A DNA stretch of 64,000 nucleotides. It comes from Ascidia mentula. Its lineage: Eukaryota; Chordata; Ascidiacea; Phlebobranchia; Ascidiidae. The translations under genes and the position numbers were made by a program. The DNA is taken from positions 18,118,001-18,182,000 of the forward strand of contig OX387201.1 in assembly GCA_947561715.1 (NCBI GenBank), in the 5' to 3' direction. This document shows, in pieces, positions 36,401 to 48,400 of this stretch (the first letter of the stretch is position 1; every line of letters starts with the position of its first letter). The notes under the pieces are model-generated. The model was not told the DNA's origin. It was given only the letters and a program-made list of their open reading frames with translations, and did no database searches.

Positions 36401-39400
36401 TGATAGTCACACCAGCTGCACTGATAAGGCCCAATTGGTCGAAATAGTGGCCATCTGTATGCAGCATTCACGAAACAATATTGGCCCAAAAGCGAGACTT
36501 TGAATTTAAACAGATGCTATTTTTGCCAGAAATTTAAATTTGATTTAATGGAAGTTCATATTGCCTGATTTTTTGCACGTAATTCTAAGTAACTAATCTA
36601 ATTCATTTCTGAAGCAGCCATTTAATAATAGTAATAACATTTTGCATCAAATTGTTCTTTTTACTCACCATATCCGGGGTCTCTTTTTCAATGCGGATGA
36701 ACATCTCAGTTCTGCCCTTGTTGTAAGTCTTAAAGATTTTCACCTTTTCCGACTTGGTCATGTCGATTAAACGTATTGGTCGGCCAGTCACAGTCTTGAT
36801 GGCGAGATGATGATCTGGTCCAAAAACGATCTGTAAAAAAATAACGACAACTTTTGTACAGAAGCAAATTGTTGACAAACTTGTACCATCAATGACACAT
36901 GAATTTAATTAAGAATAATTCGTTTGCCTAGAAGAAATGTGAATAATTGATACTCGCTACGTTATAGACATCAGATAAAAGTCATGTTTGTTTCGTTTTA
37001 TTAGTCAGGATAATAGCCAGAAATGACAAAGATCGCAAGTTCAAACCCCACTGGGAGTCCAATCTCCCGCATTTGTTCTCAACATCAGTTGACCCAAGTT
37101 CACAACCCTGTCCCACGTCCATAACACCGCAAAAAATCTAATAACACGTTTCCACACCTGAACTTCGCGAGAGGCTGAAGGACTGAGCATTTCGTTGGCA
37201 ATATCTCCAACTTCTCCCTTCTGGGCACTTCGCTTCTTGGTCGCTGCCCGTTTCTTCAGGGAGATTTTGTGTTTCTGAGCTCGATTTCCCAACAGCAACA
37301 TGAAGAGGATCACCACTGAATAAATACAACAGAAACAATGCTCAAATTAATCGTGTCTTAAGCACGACCTGAAGCCTCCTAACTATTTATTCGCGCTGGG
37401 GTTTCAACTGGGATACCACAGATACATATCGCATCAGTGTTCACACGATTTTCCCATAAAATAAATTTATTCCTGTCGATTTGGCAGCTTCAGTAACGAA
37501 TCTTTCATGATGGAAGACATCCACAAACATTTGAAAAAATAAAATTGATACAGACAGGAACAGGGTTTCTAAACGGTGACCCAAATAGGGCCACGAGTTC
37601 GCACTGGGAACGCAAATAACTAATTTTCTCAAAGTAGTTTCATGTATGTGGTTTTTGCTTCGTTTTTAGTCATGGAACGTTTTTAGCCATCTGTGTTTTT
37701 AGTGGATGAGCAAGGGTTCACTAAGGGCCGAGAACCACTGAAAAAGCTCAAGACCAGCACAACTTACGGATGATGAAAATTCCGATGCAAACGAATGTAA
37801 GAATATAGGAGACCTCACTTCCACTGAAATAGTCAAATGTTTCCGGTGCAGTGCAATCCTCCATTTGGGTTTCGTTGAGCTGGTAAGGTTGTGGGCAGTA
37901 TTGATTTAAACCGTTCCCCTCTATGAACACAGGTAAGAGTGACGTTATTGGCTAAACAAGGAAATAGTTTGTGTGACGTCAATCATAGTTCATTGTGCAC
38001 ATGTCAAGATTACCAAGTTGTTTGATATGCACAAATTACAATTATTGATTGGTAGTAAATGAATTTGCCAAAAAAAAGTTTTCGTTGGGGATTCAGTGGA
38101 TTCTTCATTATCATTGCAAACATATGCATATTTTTCTTGTATAATGCCAGGCCCGCTGGCCACAAATCACTTTTGGTTTGATAATGCAGAAAAACATCCC
38201 TTTCTAAATTCAAATATTTATATATCTTACTGCTATTGTCCCATTGGAAGGGGTTGTCTTGAATATCATCATCTTTCATGCTGGGATTTGTGCGTAAAAT
38301 TACCTCACGAATCCCTGTGTTGTTTATTTTGTCGAATTCTTCATCGGTCAGAAGCCTTAAAAATCAAACAGAATTTTTTAAAGGCGCAAAACATACACAA
38401 CGTGGGCAACATTCAAGAAAACTACGAGTTTTAGTTTAAAAATGCCTATTTGCAAAAGCATACAAATTATAGGATATTCACACCAGGGTAGTTTCCAGCC
38501 ACTTACGGTAATCACGAAGCATCATTTTGCGTTATTTTTCGTCATGCAACGCTTCAGAGCAAGTTGTAAAAGCGTCATGATTTTTTTTCTCTGCCATTTA
38601 ACTCATGGAAGTCATAAGCAGAAATGTTGAAAAAATTATATTCTCACCCGTTGCCTCTGTTCTCGTACCAGAATCGATCTCCGTCTCTGATTCTAACGAA
38701 CTGGTCACGAATAACTTCTCGAAACAACTCTCCGGGACCTGCACTTGTGGTTTCAAGCAATCCACCCGTCCAAACATCAACCAAGCTTAAGTCGTTACGA
38801 TGAACGTCTTCAAATGCTTTTAAAAGCTGTAAGATATGCAGGATATTCATTTAACATTTAATCATATAGTATTGCCGTTTCAGCCATAAGCGATAATTAT
38901 TGTAAGTGTATAAAATAGGATAGTAAAGTATTCATGTACAATATTATATGACGTCTAATGAAGTCATTGTATTTTTAAAAGTCGTCTTCGCAGTCTCACC
39001 TCTGGTTTTTCTTGAAAAAGTGTCGGATTAACTTCGTAGAAGGTTGTTCTTGGTGCCATTCCATAACTTTTCCGTGCCGTGTTGTAATCCGGAAGACCGT
39101 GGTCTCTCCCTCTCTGCGAAAAAACAACGGAACCAAATTTAAAAAACATCAGTGTCATTTTCTTAATTGTAGCAGAACCTTGAGCCAATTTACACATACC
39201 ACTGACACAAATAAATTAGAGAAAAAACTTTAATGGTTTAAAACTAAACGCAGCTAGTTTAACAACCACTGTTTCAGAAAGAACTATTTATTAACAAAAC
39301 CGAGAAATGTTTTTGTATTTTTTTATCTAATCTTTTTCACAATCTCACATATTTAGAAAAATATTTTCCGTAGTAATGCTTCTGCCTTCTAACCTTCGCC

Positions 39401-42400
39401 ACCAGAGCCAAAAATTAGTAACTGTCACCATACCTGGATGTTAATTGCCATCAGGTCTCTCCTTGAAAACTCCAAAAATCCGAACACGGATCCTCGAAGG
39501 TCGGGAGTAATGATGTTGTCCTCTCGCTCGCAAAGCTGACTCGCCATTCCCATCAACAGTGTATCGATGTCTGTTTCATTTACCGCTTCCTGGTGTAGTT
39601 AAAATATAAAAAATACTGCGTTTTAATGTACGCCGTCACATTAAAAAAACAGGACAAAAGTATAAATATTGACGTATGTTTCTGCACCAAGCTAAACAAC
39701 TACGTTATCGAGCCCTGAATAGAATCAAGCCCGTTATTCGTGGTCAATGATGTCTTCCGACATTACTTGTCATATTACACTATTTCTTTGGGGCGTAAAA
39801 AGGGTATTGGTTGCAGAACGCAGACATTGTACTTGACATATTTTTCAAAACCCGCGCATTTAGCGTCATTTGCAGAAATAATGATGCTAGAAACATGTAA
39901 CGTTTGGAGATCTGGATAGGTTTATAAAGGTGTAACTGTGCCATAATGATCACTATATTTAGACAGTGCACTCGCACACAGTTTTGACCTTCACGGTGAA
40001 GCTGGTGACCGAATTTGGTCTACTTGGTTGAATACTCGTTAACTGTTTTTGTCACCAGTTCCACTGATGAGACCGCAAAGTTCGAAACGGTGTACACTGT
40101 CTACAGATCATTATAGTCGAGTGCAATTTTTTGCTTACCACTGAATTGAAATAAGTGTTGCAAGTTCGTAATCCCGTCTTATTGACGTGCGCCATCTGCA
40201 CGTCGTGTCGGTCACCGGCTGTGGCCAAAGTGTTCTGGATGAATTTGCAACCCCTAAAAATTTAGAAAATTCATTACATATGGTAATCTCCCATTGCGAA
40301 GCGGGCGACAAATTGTTGAATGTTTCGTGTTAATTTTTGGCATTAAAAATGTTTAGCTACATTTTGTCATTTCAGATGCTCTATGCCGAGAAACTATGTA
40401 TCGAATAACTTACCGTCTGTGACTGAAACATAACCCGTTCAATTATTGTTTAGTGGTAAATGCCAAATATTTAAGCAGAAACCAAGTTTTGCAGGAATGA
40501 TAGTTTTCACTTAGTTATAAATTCGCAGAGTTAACACAAGTCTTCTTCTCCTAACTGAACTAATATTGTTGAAACTTTTCAACTAGATTTTTTTCAACAC
40601 AAAGCCCGTCGGATTAAAGTTGGATTCAGAGTTAACGCTTCACTAACTTACTAAGACGAAACCTTTGCAGTTCCATGGATTTTGCTTTCGTGTTAAAAGT
40701 TCCTAAAAACACAAACATCTTAGACTAAGCAAGTTCTGGAACTATGTTAATTGAACTCCGCCCTACGTGCCATCATACAACCTATCCCACTACGCTGCAA
40801 TGCTACCCCCAAACTTTCAATTTATCAGAAGCGAGCCTTATATGCCGGCAGTAAATGTTGCTTTTGGAACAACTTACTCAGCTCTTCCAGTTCTTCGGAA
40901 TACACCAGGTGGTACAAGGGTGTGACCAAATCTCATGGCAGCAGATTGGAAAATGTGGGTTACTCCAGGATGGATTGCTGACTTGTAGCCTAAAAGTTAT
41001 GTTTGTCAAGGACATTGTCAAAAATAAATATGTAATTAAAGGTTGTGGTAACGAACAGTGATTTAGTCATGAACTTTTGGTTTTTAGACTTGGAAGCGCA
41101 GGTATTGCAGTCCAGCTGGATCAGCCACTTTTTTTCTCACAAGTCGGAGCAAGATTTGAAAAATCAAGCTCCCGGAAATCAGCTAACCAGGCCCAAGAAT
41201 TCAGCGATTTCACGACGTACATTGTGGCCAAGGTACACTGGTGCGCAACACAGTGTATCTTGGCCACAATATAGATTTTTAAATCTCACTTCAAGTTGTC
41301 AGGAAAAAGTTGCTGGGCTGCAATGCCTAGACTGCGAATCCTGTAAACCTAATAATCTCGTTACGAAAGCTGTGATCGTTAAGTAAGGACCTGTGCAGTG
41401 GGGCGATCCTGCCAATCATGCCATTGCATGAAACATTACTGCTTTTGTAGAAAGGTGTTAACTGTCTTGTATTATGTCGTATTGGCGTAACAATACAGGG
41501 TAAATAGGTTATCGACGATACCTGTATATGTTGGGATTTCTTTGCAAACACTAGCATTGTTGGTTGTGTTGCATCCGCCGAGGAAAAGGGGAAGCCAATC
41601 TTTCATCACAATTTTCTGCAAATAAAAAAATAGAAAAACACAATTACATTGCATTTACGTGCCAACATGCTTTTGGTCGTAGATCTCTATACCTAATGAG
41701 AATCAAAACAAATCGGCAAGATATTTTGTTGTTAAATTACACACACAAATGTTGTTGTAATATATAATATCATTTAGCAAATGTCATCACGTGCGCCTTA
41801 TGTGTTTACCTTGCGTTAAACCATCTGACACACACTTTTCAAGCGAAACACTAGCTGCACTTACTTTAACGTACGAACGTAAAAAAAGTAATGCATGTGT
41901 TAAACGTTCACCTGATGCGTCGCAATGTTTAGAACCCTGGCTTCATTGTAAACTTTCTCATCACTCCAATCTCTGTGGGTATCTCGGAGTTCTCTCGCTA
42001 GATAATTGTGATAGCGAAACCACATCACTCCGAATGTCAGCAGGAAAGGGTTTTCGTTTCCGCGAGGATTTCCGATACCTAAACACGAAAATATTTTTGT
42101 GGCATTTATTCCGGTGTGGATTTGCGGGGATTAATTTTTTTTTTTTCAATGCTTTTAAACTAAAAATTTCAAAACGCAAAACAAAGCCTATAACTTTATT
42201 TTAAATTTAATAATTTAGTAGTTTCAATGTCCATTTAGCCGGCAAGATAGTTCTCAAGAATCACACCAAGCTGCACTGATGGACCCTTGCAGGTCAAAAC
42301 AGTGGCCATCTGTCTGCGGCTCCTAATTTCAAATTTTGGCAATGTTTTGCGAAAATATGAGTAAAAACGACCTTGATCAATCAGTTAAAGCTACGAAGAC

Positions 42401-45400
42401 AACTTGACTTATAGATTTTGCCAATCCACTATTATCACTTTAGATGTACTTACGATAAAAGCGCTTTGCTGATTTGAGCACGTGATCTCGGGGTGGTGGG
42501 GGGTTGACAATGGGCAGACCGATGTCGTTTTCGATTGGGAATCTTCCTTCGTCGTGATATGACGCGAGTTCTCCGCGACAATCGGACGGATTTGCCTAAA
42601 AAATATATGCAGGCATAAAGTATGGAAATGCAATGCAAAATGTCAGGCGGTTTTTGTACGATATTGTGAACTTTCGGAACACGACAACCAAACAAAATTT
42701 ACTCCTATTTGCATGTAAATATTTTTTATTTTTATTCATTGTTGCCGTAAGATTTGCCTGAAAAGGATAAAGGGAGAATAGTTTTGGTTTCACTTCTCGT
42801 TAGCAGCCCACGTCATGAAGAGCACGAAAAAGCAAACTGTATTTAAATTTACATTTCGCCACAGTTCAGTTAGTCTTTGTAGCTTGTATCAAAATAGACG
42901 TAATTGTGGTCAAACTAACCCCTCTACTATTCACAAGGTGGTTTTAGCTACGTCATAAATGCGCGGTGAAGTACGAACCTATATTTAGCAAAACATAACC
43001 ACAAGATAGTGGTGTTTTGTGGTTCAGTGGACGCTTGGAACTTTAAATGCAGTGATTTGGGGACGAATAAAAACGCTCGTTCTCTTATTGTCGATTGCAC
43101 GATCAGAACGATAGCAAAATTTTGTTGTCGACATGACTCAACGTGTTCCGCTAAAAGTTGATTGTTCGGCATAATGTTGGACAATGACTCTGCATTATAT
43201 TTCACGGGAAAACTACGATAACAGAATTTTTGTGGTGGTAATGACTCAACGTGTTCCGTTAAATTTGGCTGTTCGGCACAATTTTGGACAATGGCTCGTC
43301 AGTATATTTAACGTCAAAATAGATACTGGGTTTGAAAACACGTTGTTTTTAGATCAGTTATTTCTGAAAACTCTGGGTACGCACAGATTTTTAATAATTT
43401 TTTTGTATGCATAAAATGTACATCAACTTAGAAAAATGTTGTACGTTTGTAAAACATATATCCGAGTCAACATGCACTATTCTCCTTTCAAGCTTTCCGC
43501 TACTTTCAATATTATATTTCTGTTTTATGCCAATATGTTGTAACGCTTTGCAAGAAACAAATTTAGGTCGTCCAATTTCCACAGTAAAAACTTCTCATCT
43601 ACTGCAAGTGTGAAAATGTGCACTAAACTATCATCTAAAATCAAAACACACAAGTTCAAATTACTTGACTGGAGAAAAGGTTGCTGGTAGCTGTTCGCTC
43701 GGGACAATCAGTCTTCAGTAATCTCAGTGCATCTGCCCATGCTTTGCTCACACCGTACGTCAGACCACCGTCGATGAAGGCTGTAATTTCGTTCAGCTGC
43801 AAATAAACCAAATGCATTTTAAAAGAAACTGTTTCTTAACCTACTCATATTTTATTTTTATTTTGAAATATGTTCACATTAAAGTTATGTTTTATTTATA
43901 TGATATTTACGTTGCATTCCTTTTAACAAATATATACAAGTTGTCATTTTCCACCACAATAATAAACACATTTAATTATTTCCCTGTCAAAAGTTGTCGC
44001 CTTTGTTACTTACGAGGACAAATTAAGAGAAATATAGAAAAGTAACGAAGTCGACAGTTTATAACTTGGAAATAAACGTTTCTATTATTATGGTGTAATG
44101 GACTGGGGCAAAAATCGTGCAGGAGAATGGGGTACGATTCCCAGAATTGTCATTTCCTGTTCATAGGATGTGTCAGCACCAACAAAACTGCACCAGAAAC
44201 CTTTTCCATTCAGAAGTGTTTGCGAAACGAATCTTATTCATTATTAGTAGAACGAAAACGAGTTTATGTAGAAATGACAGGACTGATGTTGAGTTTGCTT
44301 GGGCTTTAGAGTTTGATCGTGCTGTTCTCATCAGTACCCCGTCATCAAAACCAATGAGACAGAAGCCTTCACAGAATCCATACCGACCTGTTGCCGTGGA
44401 AAGTTTGGTGAGAATCCGCTGATGCTCTGATCGTATCTGGACCGAAGAAGGGGAATTTCAACCGTCCCTGTTCCTTCCTTGTCGTACAGGGGATCGTCCT
44501 TAGGGATCTTGATGTTGAAATACTCCGGAGGACACCCCGGTCTCTGTGCGTCCAGAATTTCCTCCACCACCTGTTGTCCTGTTTACCGGAATAATATGAA
44601 TGTGGTTTCGGTCGGCTGACCGAAATACGCTTACATTTTTTGCAGCTTACAATTTTTTAGAGGATGGTGGCCGAAACGTAGATATAATGAAATTATTGCC
44701 AGAAGAGCCATATTGCAGCATCAGTAGTAATTTACTTTAAAAGAATTTACTTCAAATAGTTTTTGCAATTAATAAAATTCATGTCATTACCCGCACCTCT
44801 CCTTAACTGAACTATCTGCATTTGGTTAAGTGACATATCGATTCAAGCACCAAATAATTGCATAACGATGGTTTGTTAAGAGAGTCATTCGAGTAAAGTT
44901 AGAGACGGCGAATTTTTTGAATGATTTTTTTTTGGTTTGCCGGACAAGATTTTGGTTCAATTATGCAACTGCGTTTCCAGTTCACCGTATTTTAGAATTT
45001 GGACCAAACCATACCATGCGCTGACACTTACCAAAAAACACGAGCAAAGCGGTTCGTTTGGCTCTGGATCCTTCACCCGTGGCTCCTGCCATCGTTGATT
45101 CGCTGATGTTTCTCGGGTTCGGTCGATCCCAGCCTGAAGGAGCGTAAACACCATCCTGATAATGTGACGGAACTCTCCTCGTGAGCGGAGAATCTGCAAA
45201 ACGAACAAAATTTCAGCGTTTATACAAGAAATCGCCATGTGTACATTCAAATTGCTTTCACCGGGATTCGAACCAACAACTTCTGATTGATCATTAAGTT
45301 GCACTGACAAAAAAAACGAAAGTGGCATCATTTAAAATCGAGCATAAAACACAATTTTCCACTATTGCCTCAAACAAATAGTGCTACTGACGTCACAACC

Positions 45401-48400
45401 TAACACAGTTTGTCCGCTAGGTGTATTAAATATTGACAAGCGGCCAATTACATTTTCCTCAAACATCGCCAATGTTGGCACAAGCCTTTTGTCATGGATT
45501 AATGCTCTATACAAACGTTCTACTTGTTGATTCAACTCTATTAGATGGTTTGTTTAAACTCGCTGTGTCGGGTTTTAAATCGCCCCCTCGTTGGAACGAG
45601 TTTTGCAAAAACACCTAATCCCCTCTAAAAACAGTGGAGAGCAGTCTTGAATGTGGTTTGCATGCTTGTGTTCAAATCATCGCCTCTGGTTTAAATCAAG
45701 AGCAAATAAATATTAGTAACATTTTACAAATTAAATTGTGTAATGACGTGACACGCCGGAACATGGTTCAAGTTTCCTTGTTACAGAAGCCGAAACCGAA
45801 GGCGAAGATTATGTCATGGTAGCTTCGATTGCATAAAAAAACAGCCGAGAAATCCCCGGTGAGTTATTTTGTTAAGTTGGCGAAAACGCAGAAGACCACA
45901 AAATTCGTGCGCAGTAACCACGAATTATTTTTTGCGGTCTGGATACCAACGCGCTTTACCCCAATATGAAAAACTTCAGTCTTTTGTTCGCCTAGCTTAA
46001 CAACAATTTCCCCAAATCTCGCTCTGTGTTCACGCCAAATGATCCAAATCGCGGCATGTGACAATTTCTCAAAGTGGCCCCGAGCAAATCCGGGTATTTG
46101 CGGTAAAGATTGTTGCAGCTTTTTATCTATTTTGTGCTGCTACTGACGTGAAGCCTAAAATTCTCTGAAAGATTACTTGTTTCCATTGTGCGTTTCTTCA
46201 CGGGAGACGGGTATTTTTTAAAAATCACAATGGTCGTAACTCTAGAACGATTTTCCGCTGATCGCGTTTGGCATCAGAGGACGCCGCTCGATTACGAAAA
46301 TACAACGTCCTTGGCTTATCCTACACGCGAACTTCAATTCTTTCAAACAAAGTTTGAAGTTGCGCAGTTTAAGCATAAAACGTCAACAACATAGCAAATT
46401 CAGTACTTAAATATGATGCGTTTGAAAAAGCAATGCTGCTTACCTATTACTCCCCACTCTGGATGTGCTCTGTTGTTGTACCAACCATCGTACGGGATGT
46501 ATTCCTTCTCCGTTTCCTGACCTAAAATATTAGCAACGATCAGCAAAATGTCTGGCTAAAAAATGTGCGTGGATGTTGTTACATTAAACGTAGATTGTAT
46601 TAAATCTACCTCCAGCGGCAAGACTTCATAAGGGCAATGACCCAGACATTTATTCGTGTACCGCAAAAACACCAAAAAGCACAAGAAAAAGGTCATGCTC
46701 ACAACGCTTCAGCATCACGTGATCACGCGAAATTAAGTCAGGTGAAACAGTTACAACAAGTTATTCGTAAACTGCGCGAAAATAAACGCATTACTACTTG
46801 TCGTTGACACAACCACTGTCTTTATGGGTGTGGGGCATCAAGGGTTGCTTGAATACAATGTACTTTGTTTTTGTGCCAGGAGAAAAATGTACTGTGTTAA
46901 TTTTCCTGGCAATAACTTTTATTTTTTTCTCGACGTCCTTAATGCCTTTGGAATGTATGAAAGCCATCTGTTGTAAAACTTGACAGGATTTGTGTTATTA
47001 CCGGGCGCTTGGCAACATTGGTCGCTGCCAATGATCCACACTCACCTTATCCGAAGTATTTGGGCAACAAAAATTTAATGGAAGCAAAGCGAAAGTTGTG
47101 TGAGCCGGTTCATGGCAGCTAGAATTTTTTTGTTTGTCGAAATTCCACGAACTACCACGCAAGTTTGCCGCGAATTTACACACCACAAAAGGGCAAACTG
47201 TTTTTCAAACATCTCAACTATTTCCAGGTATTCAAGCTATAACACAAACACTTTGATTGTTGAAAGCAACTTCGGCGGAGAATTATTTTAAACGTATTGT
47301 ATGGTGCTAACCAGGGATCAGCAACCCTTTGCATACCTAGCGAGATATTAATGATGGAACGCAATGTAATTTAAGAGTTCTTCAATACTTTGCCAGGCGC
47401 ATGACACTGTGTTGTGTCAGGGAGAATGGTTATAAACAGCCCAAATGTCAGGGGATTGTCTGAATTCACCAAATAAACGCAATGAACTGCCGCGACAAAA
47501 CAGATACATTTTCCTGCAGCTAACATTTTATGATGAGCAAACTTGAAGTACTGCGACGTACAAGCAGGATGTTAAGAATAGAGAACATTGTTATGTGATT
47601 GGCGCCAACATCCTTGTTGTAACATCGACTATACATTGGCCCATTTGAAACCGAATTGAAAGAAAGCTCCGAAAGTCCCACAGATAACAAACAGATTTAT
47701 ATTTACTTTCTGGCATTGTTTCGTGGGTGCTTCAATGCCTACGTGTGTGAGAGATGTTGATTCAATCGGGGTGAAGTTAAAAAGAATGACGAAACACCGG
47801 AAACATCCCCATGAGAATTCCAAACCACATGCAAAGTAGATCTGATTGACAATGCTGGTGGAAATGCACCGCAAAATTTTCCGCCAGAACAATGGCAGAA
47901 ATGAGTTTCACAGTCGGGGGTGTAGGGGAGAACTCGTGTTTTCCATTGTCAAACCAAAGCCGTTGCGCCCGAAACCTGGAGATTAAAAACAAACAAGTGC
48001 TGTATCGCAACGGGATTTTCCACACCACGAAAGCACTTTTCAGTTGGCTGGCAACGATGAACGTCAGTTTCGGATTGTTGCGCCCACTGCAGAGGCTGTA
48101 CTCCTCAACCGCTTGTCACAACAAACCCCCCAATCCAAATATAATTTTTAAATGGTGGTTTCCTTCTATTGTCATCCACTGTGTTGTGCGCTTGCGACTG
48201 TGAGTGTAGAATTTCGTGTTTTAGTGATTACGCGTCTCAGTTGGTTTGGCAACAAAAACGGAGTTTAAACTAATTCACAAAGAAATGATAACAAATTGTC
48301 TGCAGCTAATTATGAGGAACAAAAATATTAAAAATCCGTCGCAGTTATCGCAACAACGAAAAAAGGTGTCATTTTGCTGCAACTACAGTTTCTTCCCACA

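Larger units (their letters stand above)
37768..46521 (-). other. DUOX: DUOX extracellular peroxidase-homology domain (exons 2-15)
   Basis: Exons 2-15 encode [89 protein letters not shown] and NQYCPQP, then the first membrane helix. RFGHT corresponds to the proximal heme-ligand His region of animal peroxidases. From memory, human DUOX1 lacks this His and Drosophila Duox has it. The distal position, where myeloperoxidase has DHD, reads VEE, so normal peroxidase activity is doubtful. Exon 14 runs through a GTAATT that looks like a donor; the frame stays open and homologous to 38231. Confidence 0.85.

Noticed and set aside
37030-37080. tRNA-like B-box AGTTCAAACCCC in DUOX intron 16
   Set aside because: No D-arm or folding 5' half; a single motif is not enough.
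40638-40692. Possible extra DUOX exon between exons 9 and 10
   Set aside because: It cannot be joined to exon 9 without a stop, while exon 9 joins exon 10 directly and matches the family.
47312-47440. hAT-like element starting CAGGGATCAGC
   Set aside because: No matching right end or 8-bp target duplication was found.
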